From: Dipteronia dyeriana
Taxonomy: Eukaryota > Streptophyta > Magnoliopsida > Sapindales > Sapindaceae
Length of the DNA stretch: 64,000 nucleotides
Assembly: GCA_032871835.1 (NCBI GenBank)
Contig: CM065298.1
Location: forward strand, 95,107,891 to 95,171,890
Reading direction: 5' to 3'
A model generated the notes under the pieces. It was not told the DNA's origin. It worked only from the letters and a program-made list of their open reading frames with translations, and did no database searches. Made by a program: the position numbers and the translations under genes. Positions 23,665 to 34,409 of the stretch are shown in pieces (the first letter of the stretch is position 1; each line of letters begins with the position of its first letter).

Positions 23665-24362
23665 TTATTCTTCCTCTATTTGCCCTTATCCTCCTTATAG
23701 GTGCTAGCCAAATGAGCACTTTCGGTCCCGTCTCGCTTCAGTCTCTCTTCCTCTTGCACACAGTAAGAAATGAGCTCATTAAGAGTCTATTTCTCATTTT
23801 GACAGTTGTAACTGACCTTAAACTGGCTGTATTGTGCAGGAAGAGATATTAATACCAAATGCACGAGCAAGTCGTCAGACAGCTCGAGATTCAGTGCCTT
23901 AAGCTTAGAAGAAATATGAGACATTTCCATAATGTACTCCCTAATGTTCTCTTTGCCTTTGTACTTCATAGAAATCAAGCTTTGCAAATGCGTGCTTGTT
24001 TCTACCTTATCGTTTTTAACAAAACGTTTTTCAATTTTGGTTAGGAACTCTTTGGCTTTGGTTATCTTTTCAGATACCCCACCCCTAAATGCCTCCGGAA
24101 TGCCACGCTTGATGATCATAAGACTCATGCAATTTGAGCGATCCCACTTCTCAAAGTTCTTCCTGTCATCAGGAGAACTTACATCCCTAAGAGAAGCGGG
24201 TTGCTCAACCCGAAGTGCAAGGTCTAGATCCATGCAGCCGAGAACGATTTCAATGTTCTCCTTCCAAATCCTTAAAGTTGATCCCATTAACCATGAGTAT
24301 ATAGTTGGTATTAGCAGATATAGTAAAACATTAGCTTGAAAGAGAACAAAACAAACACACAA
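23665..24362 (-). pseudogene. Copia gag (capsid) fragment
   Basis: The minus strand reads LRIWKENIEIVLGCMDLDLA near the start, then RSNCMSLMIIKRGIPEAFRG, REYIMEMSHISSKLKALN, and LVHLVLISLPAQYSQFKVSY, the UBN2-type gag of plant copia elements that forms the particle shell. A stop follows NCQNEK; homology continues as LNELISYCVQEEERLK down to NNEAA and then jumps into integrase sequence. The zinc knuckle normally found after NNEAA is missing. The first 20 or so residues of the frame (MCVCFVLFQ...) do not look native; the true start is probably lost or further upstream. Confidence 0.85.
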
Positions 24363-24412
24363 ACATGCTCACATTAATAACCAAATACAATGATCAACAA
24401 ATTCAGATAATG

Positions 24413-25385
24413 GTAAGTCCCATCTCAAGATACCTAGCACAACATTAATATCAAGTCTTTGGACAGTAATATTAATGGTAAGTGGTACTCTTGTTGTAGT
24501 GATCAAACATTGACGATAATTAATGTCAACTAATAAATCTATCTTTGGATCGACTTATTATTCACATGTAAAACCTTATAATCGTCACATATTTATCACC
24601 ACAGGTGTGTGTGTAATTCGGCCAAGTATTAACCTTCCTTTGGGCCGACTAATACCCACATGAATTTACACACACACAAACATCCAACATCCCTCATGAA
24701 TAATCTACACAAGAGAGGTCACTTTGGCGACATCTTGCTTCAATTAGCCCATTTAGAATGATAGACCACTTTATTTAACCATAAAAGATATACCAAATAA
24801 TGGCCGGTCCCATCTTAAGATACTCAGTACAACATTAATATCAAGTCTTTAGACAATAATATTAATTGTAAGTGGTATTCTTGTTGTAGTGATCAAACAT
24901 TGACAATAATTTATGTTAAATAATAAATCTATCTTTGGATCGACTTATTATTCACATATAAAACCTTATAATCATCACATGTTTATCACCACAGATGTGT
25001 GTATAATTCGGCCAAGTATTAACCTTCCTTTGGGTCGGCTAATACCCACATGAATTTATACACACACACGTGGTACTCCTTTAGTAGTGATCAAACATTG
25101 ACAATAATTTATGTTAAATAATAAATCTATCTTTTGATTGACTAGTTATTCACATGTAAAACCTTATAATCGTCACATGTTTACCACCACAGATGTGTGT
25201 ACAATTCGGCCAAGTATTAACCTTCTTTTGGGCCGGTAAATACTCGCATGAATTTACACACACATGAATATCCAACATCCCTCATGAACAATCTACACAA
25301 GAGATGTCACTTTGGTGACATCTAGTTTCAATTAGCCCATTTAGAATGATGGATTACTTTATTTAACCATAAAAGGTATACCGCC
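24413..25385. repeat. Tandem repeats in the copia 2 leader, about 2.5 units
   Basis: A unit of about 390 bp is repeated: 'gtggtactcttgttgtagtg' (24482) recurs at 24872 and, after a shortened unit, at 25070. Each unit contains 'ttcggccaagtattaacctt' and an ACAC run. The repeats lie in the untranslated leader between the primer site and gag. Confidence 0.8.
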
Positions 25386-26092
25386 AAAAATTTGAATTTG
25401 AGTTGATCCTTAAAATAAAATGAAAATAAATAAAAAATATATTTTTTATTTAATCAAAATTACAAAAGTCTCCCTTATTTTGTAAAATTACAGAAAGGTC
25501 CCTCAACTTTTCATAATTAAAATTTGGCCCCAAACTTTTGAAAATTACAATTTGATCCCATAAATTTTCAATAATTACAAATCTACTCCCAAAACTCTTT
25601 CGTAATTACATACAGGCCCTCTAAGTTTTTGAAATTATAAACTGACCCTGAAACTTTATCAAAATCACGTAATGACCCAAATAAATTTCAAAACAGTACC
25701 TCAAGAATTTCAAATTTTCAAAAGAAGGGCATGACCAAAAAACAACTCTGTAAACCCTAGATTGTCGCTCACCGCCGCCGAAGCCGCCATGTCGTTGCCT
25801 GGAGCCAACGACGCACGGCGGAGCTACCAGTCGACGACCCATTAACACAGATCGAGGCGACGAAGGCTGGCGGTTGAAGCCCAAACCGTTCGAGCTACTC
25901 GGTGGCCGATCTAGGCTCGATCTGAACCAGATCGTGGCGGTCGCCCGATGATCGCCATTGTCGTCGCAAACACGCTGTTTCTCGCCGGAAACCAGGCGTT
26001 GACCGGGTTTGGTGAGAAAACCCGTCGACCCAAAACCAAAAACTGAACTTTTTTTTTTAATCAACGAACCCAGAAAAAAAAAAAAGTTTAGG

Positions 26093-26123
<31 letters not shown>

Positions 26124-26220
26124 CGAACTAAAACACGAAAGATTAAAACCCAAATAATATTCCGGAAATTTCTTAAAACTTAATATCCAAATCTCAATTC
26201 TGAAGAATCGATCATGGGTG
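25386..26220 (-). other. Copia 2 leader, with GC-rich 147-codon frame
   Basis: The left part is a run of 'caaaattac... ccctcaaactttt' like phrases, in which near-repeats of about 35-40 bp alternate. At 25740-26040 the base composition becomes suddenly GC-rich and a minus-strand frame (25621-26064) stays open. It has no recognisable domain and a serine/arginine/glycine-rich composition, so I treat it as leader sequence of the element. A T-run of about 30 bases at 26093-26119 follows. Confidence 0.5.
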
Positions 26221-26234
26221 ACTCGGATACTACT
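26221..26234 (-). promoter_or_regulatory. Decayed primer binding site of copia 2
   Basis: Directly inside the right LTR the minus strand reads AGTAGTATCCGAGTCACC, close to the initiator Met-tRNA site TGGTATCAGAGCCA but with several substitutions. Position supports the assignment; the match is imperfect. Confidence 0.6.
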
Positions 26235-26776
26235 TGTTAGGAATTCGATTAACACAAAACTATAACATGCTTAAGAACAAAATTAATCCGAATGTTTAAC
26301 CTAAACATGTTTCTATACATACTTAATCAAACACTAAATATAAAATATTGACCCATGTCAATTCAAGAGAAAAGTGGAAAAGAATCAATAAGCGGAAGCG
26401 TACCTGAATCCATCGCTGGAGATTTGTGAACGGGTTGTGATCTTCCAAATTATCACGACCTTTATGAACCCTACCGTGTTCTATTTTGCTCTGTTGATGG
26501 GGATACCGAGAAAACAAAAGTATCGTGTAATTTGAGGACCATAACCCTAAATATATATAATAATCAAATTATTATATGTTGGCTATTTCTAATTCGGCCC
26601 CTCAACAAATTAGAAATAGCACTCTGATATCTACACATTAATTCCATGACAATTATACCCTTAAGCCTTAATACTTTAAATCTTAATTAGATCACTTTAA
26701 TTTAAGCTTAACCAAAAGATAGCACAACACATTTAATGTTTACATGTGTGGCCCCATATGATGGAATTTTCCAACA
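26235..26776 (-). repeat. Copia element 2, 5' LTR (542 bp)
   Basis: Same length and ends as 20590-21131. It is followed on the plus strand by AAAAC, the target duplication, then by an array unit that continues the sequence broken at 20589 (AAAAC, then AACTTACTATATTTATT). Confidence 0.95.
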
Positions 26777-26781
26777 AAAAC

Positions 26782-27222
26782 AACTTACTATATTTATTAA
26801 AAAAAAAAAAACAGAACCATTTGAATTGGCCCATGGGTGAAGATATGGTCTGTGTGTGAAGATAAAGTTACCTTGAAAATATAACTATCTATATTTAATA
26901 AAAAAAAAAAAAGATTGATTTGGAAAAAAAAAACTGAACAATGTGAATTTGGGTCCGACAAATGTTAAGTTTTTTTGAAAATACAACTATATATGTATTT
27001 AATCAAAAAAAAATCTATCTATATTTAATCGAATAAAAAACAAAAACAGTACAACTTGAATTGGTCAGTGGCATAAGGTAAAGTTGTCTTGAAAATATAA
27101 CTATATATATATAATTGGAAAAAATTTAATAGTCTAAATAGGGTCTCTAATGGTGTGGAAAAGATTTTGGAAATATGTAGATTTAATTGGAAAAGATAAA
27201 AAATTGAATTGGATATGTGGTT
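26782..27222 (+). repeat. Array segment
   Basis: Array units resume in the same orientation, e.g. 'ccttgaaaatataactatc' and 'tatttaatcgaataaaa'. Nothing coding. Confidence 0.7.
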
Positions 27223-27230
27223 AAAAGTAA

Positions 27231-27966
27231 GCCTCCGTTTGATTTTTAGTCTGAAGATTGAAGAATGTTAATAGTGACTGAAGACTAGAAACAGAAAAAT
27301 TCGTATATTTTTTTTTTCCACTTAAAACTGAATATAAGTGTTAAGCTGTTTGTTTTTTAAGTTATAAATATATGAAAATTAATATTTTTACATCTATACC
27401 CTCCTAAATATTTGTTATATATTTATATTTTAGTATATTAAGGATAACTATAACAAATAATTTAATAATTGTAAAACAAAATTATTTAGTTATTAATAAT
27501 ATTTTAAATTTATTTTAATAATATTTTAAATTTATTTTAATAATATTATTTAGATACAATCAAACTCTAAAATAAAACTAATAAAACTAATTATCATATT
27601 ATGAGAGAGAAAAAAATAACTCCTTACCGAAAGTCGGAATATGGTAGGTAAACAGGTCCCTAATTGTTTGAGTTTTGAAACAATTATGTTTTGTGAAGGT
27701 GTAGTTGTTTATAGTAAGAAGGGAATTTTTTATTATTATTATGAATATTAGTTTGATAGAAAACAAAATTTGAAATTAGTTAGATTGGTAATGATAATTT
27801 TGAAAATAAAAAATTGCATTAAATTTCAATGGACTTTTGTTAAATGAAAAGTTAAAATTTTTCAATTTCCTAAACAAGTGATTTTAAAGGTTTTTAGGTG
27901 ATTTTATCATTTAAAAAAACAAACAAAATAACTTAATGAACATATTAAGTGCCATTAACTAAGTGG
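27231..27966. mobile_element. hAT-like insertion (736 bp)
   Basis: Array sequence breaks here and resumes as 'ttatcgtgaaaaaacaac'. The flanks AAAAGTAA (27223-27230) and AAAAGTTA (27967-27974) make a probable 8-bp duplication with one mismatch. Internal phrases (CTGTTTGTTTTTTAAG on the left; ACAAACAAAATAACTTAATG on the right) resemble hAT MITEs, but terminal inverted repeats are weak. Confidence 0.5.
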
Positions 27967-28383
27967 AAAAGTTATCGTGAAAAAACAACAATAATCCTAT
28001 AAATGATGTGTCACTTGATAAGTAGACAAACATTAATTATTGACTGAATATATGGATAAAAGCTAGAGATAAATACCAATTAATGGAGTTTATTTTTACT
28101 CACCCCCAATCAAGGGGGATGAGCATTACCTCGGTCCCCATTTTCTGTCCAATGACCAAAATTTAATTATGGTTAACAATAATATAATTACAAGGGTAAG
28201 TAGGTAGATTAAAAAATAAAAAATAAATATAGAATTATTTTTCAAATACTGTAATAAAGTGATAAACAATGCTGATTTAACGATAATGATAATATATATA
28301 TATATATATATAAACCAAATTCCATATGTTTTTTCTAAAAAAAAAAACTAAAACTAAAACTAAAACAATATTTAAAACAAAAT

Positions 28384-28651
28384 CTAAAAACTAAAATCTT
28401 CACCATCTCTTTGGACTTCTGAGCTTCTTCTTTCTCTCCTGCTTCTCTCTCTGTCTCTTTTTTCTCTTTGTCCTTCTCTTCGTTCTCTTCGGCTTCTCTC
28501 TCTCTCTCTTCGTTCTCTCTCTCTCTCTCTCTTCTTCGATCTCCTTTGATTCGAGACCATTTTGCACTTCGGCGGCGAGGTTTGCACGGTTTGATTTCGT
28601 GGTGGTTGATTTTCGGTGGTGAGAGGCTACTGGGTTTTATTTTCTGTGGTG
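28384..28651 (+). other. CT-rich leader-like sequence, possible captured gene fragment
   Basis: A (CT)n and CTTCTC-rich tract (28400-28540) passes into a more GC-rich stretch (CACTTCGGCGGCGAGG). This resembles the 5' leader and first codons of a plant gene, but I recognise no protein. Frames full of arginine and glutamate on the minus strand come from the CT repeat. Confidence 0.35.
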
Positions 28652-28656
28652 GGAAG

Positions 28657-29223
28657 TGATGTAGGACAAAGATGAAGGAACCGCGACCTATGTCGAACAA
28701 TTTCTTTATTTTCTTATTTTGTTAATTTGAGTATTTTCTTATTTAGTAAGTTTATTTATTTTAGTTTGATTATGAATTAAATTTAGGTTTTGGAAATAAA
28801 TCAAACTTAAATTTTTGGTATGATTTGATCTTTGTTTTCCAGTCAAGTTAAGAGTTATGAATCTTAGAAGATTCTGATTAGTTTTAATATTTTATTGTTT
28901 TAGTCTTTTTTAAGGAATGTCGTATTCGAGTCATATTAGGAGTAGTTTATTATAAATAGTCTTATTATTTTCAATTATTGTAACTTTTAACCTTTGATTG
29001 ATTTTAATAAAATTGTTCATTTGGACCATTTATCTGTCGTGGATTCGACATGCTCTTTGAGGATTCGAGAGCATCATTTTCTAACGAAGATTAGGGAATG
29101 ATGGCCTCTGCATGGCGGTCCATGCTTGGGTAACTACCGATCGTTGTGTCAAGGTTCGTCTGAGTGTGCCTCAAGGTTCGACAAAGTGATCATTATTATT
29201 TTTCGCTATACATCACTGCGTCA
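28657..29223 (+). repeat. Gypsy element 5' LTR (567 bp)
   Basis: Starts TGATGTAGGACAAAGATG, ends CATCACTGCGTCA. A TATAAATAG box near 28951 precedes the likely transcript start. It differs from the 3' LTR at more positions than the 3' LTR differs from its duplicated copy at 32699-33265. Confidence 0.9.
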
Positions 29224-29224
29224 A

Positions 29225-29239
29225 TTGTTATCAGAGCGA
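29225..29239 (+). promoter_or_regulatory. Primer binding site of the gypsy element
   Basis: TTGTTATCAGAGCGACC directly follows the 5' LTR; it matches the initiator Met-tRNA complement TTGGTATCAGAGC with one substitution. It fixes plus-strand orientation. Confidence 0.8.
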
Positions 29240-29711
29240 CCGAGTCTACCTCTGTGCTAGGCTCAGCATCCACGGACTACAATCAACTACCTTCCTAAAC
29301 ACCATATATTCACCCTCCATATCCCCCATAAAAAAAAATAGAGAAACGAAATTAAAAAAAAAAGAGTAAAAGTGTTTGTGTGATAGTTCCGAGAATTTAC
29401 AATCAGCCTCAGAGAAAAAATAAATTGTGGATCAACCTCAACAGTGCCAGAAATTTCAGATTCGCCTCATGAGTTTTAGATATTTCAGATTGCGTCCACC
29501 ATCACACCTATTAAAGTCGCACTCGTCACACACACCTGAACCCGCGAGTGAATTCATTTTTCGCAATATGTTCTCAGGGTTCAAATTTTGGTACGTTTTT
29601 TTTAGACTCTGATTACGGTTCTCAATGGGTTTCAATGGTTCTTTTGGTTCCAATAATTATTTTTCGAGCCATAATGATTATCAACCAAGACTTTGATTTT
29701 TTTCTGGTCAT

Positions 29712-30344
29712 ATGAAAACTGAAGAATTTATTAATTGGTTGAAAGAAGTTGAAGAATATTTTGCATATCAGAAAACTGAAGAAAGCCTGAAAGTTTTAAT
29801 TGTAGAAATTTATTTGAAAAACGATGCATTAATTTGGTGGAAAGACTTTCAAAAGGATCAGAAAAGATTTGGAATTAATAGGATCCAATCATGGCCTGTG
29901 ATGAAACAAGTAATGCAAGAGGAATAGCTTCCAAATGATTATTTTGAAGATTTTTGTTATGCAGAAGATGCAGTTGAAGATATTTCATATGAAGTTGAAA
30001 TTGTTGAAGTCATTGAAGACGAGTCTTTGATCTTAGAAGTTGAAGATTGCGATCCAACCATTGATATTGATTGCACTTTAGATATGGCTGAAGCAAAACT
30101 GGAAGCTAAATCGATTTCCATTGATAAAGTTTCCAAGGGTGACAACATATTAGAAAACCCACACAATTTTTATTGGGGCAATTTGAAGATTGTTTTTCTT
30201 CAATTGGATTTTGAAGATCTAACATTGTTCTTGCCATCTGAAGTATATTTGCTCAATTCAGTGATTGACAAGATGGTACATTTGAAGTATTATCCACCCA
30301 AACAAAACCTTGCAAAACTCGAGGACGAGTTTATTTTAAGATGA
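29712..30344 (+). pseudogene. Gypsy gag-like protein, one in-frame stop
   Basis: One frame runs from 29712 to 30344, broken only by TAG at 29925-29927. The first part reads FINWLKEVEEYFAYQKT, then ALIWWKDFQKDQKR and IQSWPVMKQVMQEE, matching the retrotransposon gag domain (YFxWLxxVEEYF...AxxWW...W..MKxxM). After the stop comes a very acidic stretch rich in Glu, Asp, Ile and Val (about 29950-30110), and the frame ends LEDEFILR, reminiscent of the C-terminal end of gypsy polyproteins. So the gag start is fused almost directly to the polyprotein end. The product would be a capsid-like fragment. The true start may lie upstream of 29712 in a broken frame. Confidence 0.7.
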
Positions 30345-30648
30345 GGAGAATACTATGTGGAATGGGAAGAGCTAGCATCGAGGAATAGCTATTGTCTAAA
30401 CCTCTACAGGTGTCCACCGGTCAAAGCCGCAACCAATAGGCATCGCCGGTGGCAAATAGCTTGGACATTTTCTGCATTCCATTGGACGATTGTTGTGGTG
30501 CTGTTGTGGATTTGGGATGAGCTATGGAGAGATTTTTTGGTTGGCGTTTACCACTCCTACAAGACAAATATGGGTTCTTCTTTGTTTACCTGTCTTTCCG
30601 CGTGTTTCAACCGAGCTCGAGGACGTGTTCTTTTTAATAAGGGGTGAC

Positions 30649-31215
30649 TGATGTAGGACAAAGATGAAGGAACCGCGGCTCATGTGGAACAATTTCTTTA
30701 TTTTCTTATTTTGTTATTTTGGGTCTTTTTGTGTTTAGTAAGCTTATTTATTTTAGTTTGATTAGGAATTAAATTTAGATTTTGGAAATAAATCAAACTT
30801 ACATTTTTGTTAAGATTTGATCTTTGTTTTCCAGTCAAGTTAGGAGTCATGAATCTTAGAAGATTTTGATTAGTTTTAATATTTTCTTTTTTTAGTCTTT
30901 TTTAAGGAATGTCGTATTCGAGTCGTATTAGGATTAGCTTATTATAAATAGTCTTATTATTTCCAATTATTGTAACTTTTAACCTTTGATTGATTTTAAT
31001 AAAATCGTTCATTTGGAACATTTATCTGTCGTGGATTCGACATGCTCTTTGAGGATTCGAGAGCATCATTTTCTAACGAAGATTAGGGAATGATGACCTC
31101 TGAATGGCGGTCCATGCTTGGGTAACTACCGATCGCTGTATCAAGGTTCGTCTGAGTGTGCCTCAGGGTTCAACAAAATGATCATTCTTATTTTTCGCTA
31201 TACCCCATTGCGTCA
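30649..31215 (+). repeat. Gypsy element 3' LTR (567 bp)
   Basis: Starts TGATGTAGGACAAAGATG and ends CCCATTGCGTCA, followed by GGAAG. Pair of the LTR at 28657-29223. Confidence 0.9.
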
Positions 31216-31216
31216 G

Positions 31217-31760
31217 GAAGTTGTTGGGTTTGATTTTCTAGAGACAGAGGTTGGGTTTAGTTTTGGGGTGGTGGTGGTTAGACTTGAGGCAATGGTGGGT
31301 GTGGTTTTTGTAGATGGGTTTGGTCGGATTTGAGCCTTGGTGGGTTTGGCATGGCTGTTGGTGGGTGTTTGGATTTGAGGGTTAGGGTTTGGTACTTTGG
31401 TGATTGAGATAAATGGTAATGGGTTTTGGTTTAGAAGATGATGGTTTCTGATATTATTTGATTTTTTTTTCAATTGATTTTCAATATTTGGTTTGGATTA
31501 TGTTTTTTTTTTTAATTCATGTGTTAAGAAAATTGAAAACGGAGACATGATATTAAAAATGGAGACAGAGGTAAAATTGGTAAAATAAATCCTAAATATA
31601 TATTAATTAATTTATTAACCTTGGTTAACTCTTGGGTTTAGTTTTGGACACTTGTCTGGAAATGTTGAGTAATGCTATATTACCCTACTGACACTATCCA
31701 GCTGTCACATATATTGAAATGAAATGGTGAGATCGTAGCCTTAAGGGACGTTTAGCATTA
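31217..31760. other. Flank of the gypsy element, G/T-rich, no gene
   Basis: G/T-rich sequence (GGTGGTGGTGG, TTTGGTTTAGAAGATG) belonging to the interrupted TIR element. Serine/threonine/proline-rich frames on the minus strand are open only because of composition. The same holds for the copy at 33267-33810. Confidence 0.6.
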
Positions 31761-32403
31761 TTGTTGGAAAAATTGTAAGTTTTTTTCTTGAAAATACACT
31801 TATGTATATTTAATGGAAAATAAATTGAATTGGATCTATGGTAGATGGTAAGGTTTGTTTAAATAAATATTTATATATAATTATAAACAGAACCTTGAAA
31901 AAACAACTATTTATATTAAATTGTAAAAAAAGTTAATAGTTTGATTTAGAAAAAAAAAATACTGAATGGTGTGAATTATCAATTATGTATTTAACTACGG
32001 TTTGGTAAAACCGACTTATCAAAACCGAAACCGAAACGGAAACTGAAACCAACGGTTTGAAAATCGGTAATTACCGGTTCGGTTTTATCCACTCAAAAAC
32101 CGACTAAAACTGTTATATATTTTTAAATTTATATATAATTTGATATGGAAGATGTCCATTAAATATTGATATGGAAGATGGAGTACAATTACTTGTTCAT
32201 AAATCTATCGTTTTCCACAACCTTATCAATTAGTTGATGCTCTCTTTCTTGGATCACCATTGGATCTGTTGCTCTCATTACATTGACCTGTTAATTGTCA
32301 ATTATTATATATTATTAAAAAAAAACACATTTATGAACAAGTTTATATGCCGGGGCAGCCCTGGGGTGGATAGAAAAATACTTGGGTATTGACTGCTCAA
32401 TAA

Positions 32404-34170
32404 TATGTAGGATGAGAAGAGCTAGCAACGAGGAATAGCTATTGTCCAAACCTCTACAGGTGTCCGGCGGTCAAAGCCGCAACCAATAGGCATCGCCGGT
32501 GGCAAATAGCTTGGACATTTTCTGCATTCCATTGGACGATTGTTGTGGTGCCGTTGTGGATTTGGGATGAGCTATGGAGAGATTTTTTGGTTGGCGTTTA
32601 CCACTCCTACAAGACAAATATGGGTTCTTCTTTGTTTACCTGTCTTTCTGCGTGTTTCAGCCGAACTCGAGGACGTGTTCTTTTTAATAAGGGGTGACTG
32701 ATGTAGGACAAAGATGAAGGAACCGCGACCCAAGTGGAACAATTTCTTTATTTTCTTATTTTGTTAATTTGGGTCTTTTCTTGTTTAGTAAGTTTATTTA
32801 TTTTAGTTTGATTAGGAATTAAATTTAGATTTTGGAAATAAATCAAACTTACATTTTTGGTAAGATTTGATCTTTGTTTTCCAGTCAAGTTAGGAGTCAT
32901 GAATCTTAGAAGATTTTGATTAGTTTTAATATTTTCTTTTTTTAGTCTTTTTTAAGGAATGTCGTATTCGAGTCGTATTAGGATTAACTTATTATAAATA
33001 GTCTTATTATTTCTAATTATTGTAACTTTTAACCTTTGATTGATTTTAATAAAATCGTTCATTTGGAACATTTATCTGTCGTGGATTCGACATGCTCTTT
33101 GAGGATTCGAGAGCATCATTTTCTAACGAAGATTAGGGAATGATGACCTCTGAATGGCGGTCCATGCTTGGGTAACTACCGATCGCTGTATCAAGGTTCG
33201 TCTGAGTGTGCCTCAGGGTTCAACAAAATGATCATTTTTATTTTTCGCTATACCCCATTGCATCAGGAAGTTGTTGGGTTTGATTTTCTAGAGACAGAGG
33301 TTGGGTTTAGTTTTGGGGTGGTGGTGGTTAGACTTGAGGCAATGGTGGGTGTGGTTTTTGTAGATGGGTTTGGTAGGATTTGAGCCTTGGTGGGTTTGGC
33401 ATGGCTGTTGGTGGGTGTTTGGATTTGAGGGTTAGGGTTTGGTACTTTGGTGATTGAGATAAATGGTAATGGGTTTTGGTTTAGAAGATGATGGTTTCTG
33501 ATATTATTTGATTTTTTTTTCAATTGATTTTCAATATTTGGTTTGGATTATGTTTTTTTTTTAATTCATGTGTTAAGAAAATTGAAAACGGAGACATGAT
33601 ATTAAAAATGGAGACAGAGGTAAAATTGGTAAAATAAATCCTAAATATATATTAATTAATTTATTAACCTTGGTTAACTCTTGGGTTTAGTTTTGGACAC
33701 TTGTCTGGAAATGTTGAGTAATGCTATATTACCCTACTGTCACTATCCAGCTGTCACATATATTGAAATGAAATGGTGAGATCGTAGCCTTAAGGGACGT
33801 TTAGCATTATTGTTGGAAAAATTGTAAGTTTTTTTCTTGAAAATACACTTATGTATATTTAATGGAAAATAAATTGAATTGGATCTATGGTAGATGGTAA
33901 GGTTTGTTTAAATAAATATTTATATATAATTATAAACAGAACCTTGAAAAAACAACTATTTATATTAAATCGTAAAAAAAGTTAATAGTTTGATTTAGAA
34001 AAAAAAAATACTGAATGGTGTGAATTATCAATTATGTATTTAACTACGGTTTGGTAAAACGGACTTATCAAAACCGAAACCGAAACCGAAACGGAAACCA
34101 ACGGTTTGAAAACCGGTAATTACCGGTTCGGTTACGGTTTTATCCACTCAAAAACTGACTAAAACTATTA
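32404..34170. repeat. 2,050-bp tandem duplication, unit 2
   Basis: Near-identical copy of 30354-32120, including a gypsy LTR at 32699-33265 and its GGAAG border at 33266-33270. By eye the two units differ at few positions. Beyond about 34170 this unit continues into the rest of an AACCG-rich foldback that unit 1 has lost. Confidence 0.9.
32699..33265 (+). repeat. Third gypsy LTR, made by duplication and not by insertion
   Basis: A 567-bp copy of the LTR at 30649-31215, offset exactly 2,050 bp and preceded by the same interior sequence. It has no partner LTR or separate target duplication, so it arose with the segmental duplication. Confidence 0.9.
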
Positions 34171-34405
34171 TATATTTTTATATTTTTAAAACTAACCAAT
34201 GAGAAGACCACATGTAGCAGCACAATTGAAAATAAATGAATCAACCAATAAGAAGAAAAAAACCCGGACGAAACCGAAACCGAACTGGCCGTTTTTAAAA
34301 CCGAAACCGTCAAATCGACGGATTCAAAACTAACACAAACTGTGTAGGACAGTTTCGGTTACGGTTACGGTTTCTCCCATCTACGGAACCGAAACCGAAT
34401 CGTAG
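34044..34405. repeat. AACCG-rich foldback element
   Basis: Begins CTACGGTTTGG and ends with its approximate inverse (CTACGATTCGG when reversed). Both arms are rich in AAACCG/CGGTTT motifs. A partial copy lies at about 31994-32125. Possibly a small DNA transposon; no target duplication identified. Confidence 0.5.
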
Positions 34406-34409
34406 ACAC

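Larger units (their letters stand above)
20590..26776 (-). mobile_element. Ty1/copia retrotransposon with internal deletion (6,187 bp)
   Basis: Both LTRs are 542 bp and the element is flanked by a perfect 5-bp duplication AAAAC (20585-20589 and 26777-26781). The minus strand runs LTR, primer site, leader, gag, integrase C-terminal part, reverse transcriptase, RNase H, polypurine tract, LTR. The gag C-terminus, protease, GAG-pre-integrase and integrase core are missing, so it could not move by itself. The LTRs differ at roughly 15-20 positions by eye, so it is younger than the neighbouring copia element. Confidence 0.9.
28657..31215 (+). mobile_element. Short non-autonomous gypsy retrotransposon, gag only (2,559 bp)
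   Basis: Two 567-bp LTRs (28657-29223 and 30649-31215) bracket a 1,425-bp interior with a primer site and a gag-like frame but no protease, reverse transcriptase or integrase. The flanks carry a perfect 5-bp duplication GGAAG (28652-28656 and 31216-31220). Just before the 3' LTR stands GAGCTCGAGGACGTG, then an AATAAGGGG phrase, the familiar end of plant gypsy polyproteins. It fits the TR-GAG/LARD kind of parasite that depends on other elements' enzymes. Confidence 0.85.
28114..31686. mobile_element. Probable TIR element with captured sequence, interrupted by a gypsy element
   Basis: Sequence at 28114-28165 (GGGGGATGAGCATTACCTCG, then CCAATGACCAAAATTTAA) is inverted near 31630-31686 (reverse complement AGGGTAATATAGCATTACTC, then AAGTGTCCAAAACTAAA). 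A second inverted match, TTACCTCGGTCCCCATTTTC against TTACCTCTGTCTCCATTTTT, lies on the right at about 31557-31576. Inside are a CT-rich leader-like stretch and G/T-rich sequence reminiscent of gene 5' ends, split by the gypsy insertion. I could not find a target duplication. MULE/Pack-MULE is the likeliest type. Confidence 0.4.
30354..32403. repeat. 2,050-bp tandem duplication, unit 1
   Basis: Sequence from 30354 recurs at 32404 with a constant offset of 2,050 bp, covering the end of the gypsy interior, its 3' LTR, the GGAAG duplication and the G/T-rich flank. The match holds to about 32125; the last 280 bp of this unit differ from unit 2 and end in a MITE-like GAAAAATACTTGGGTATTG (about 32370-32400). 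Confidence 0.9.

Noticed and set aside
25621..26064. 147-codon GC-rich minus-strand frame as a captured host gene
   Set aside because: It lies in the leader of copia 2 and has no recognised domain; GC-richness alone is weak evidence, so I kept it only as leader sequence.
28384..28700. Strongly charged Arg/Glu frames on the minus strand
   Set aside because: They are antisense readings of a CT-rich microsatellite.
31213..31473. 86-codon Pro/Thr/Ser frame, with an almost identical copy at 33263-33523
   Set aside because: Duplicated by the 2,050-bp tandem event; conservation reflects recent copying, not coding selection.
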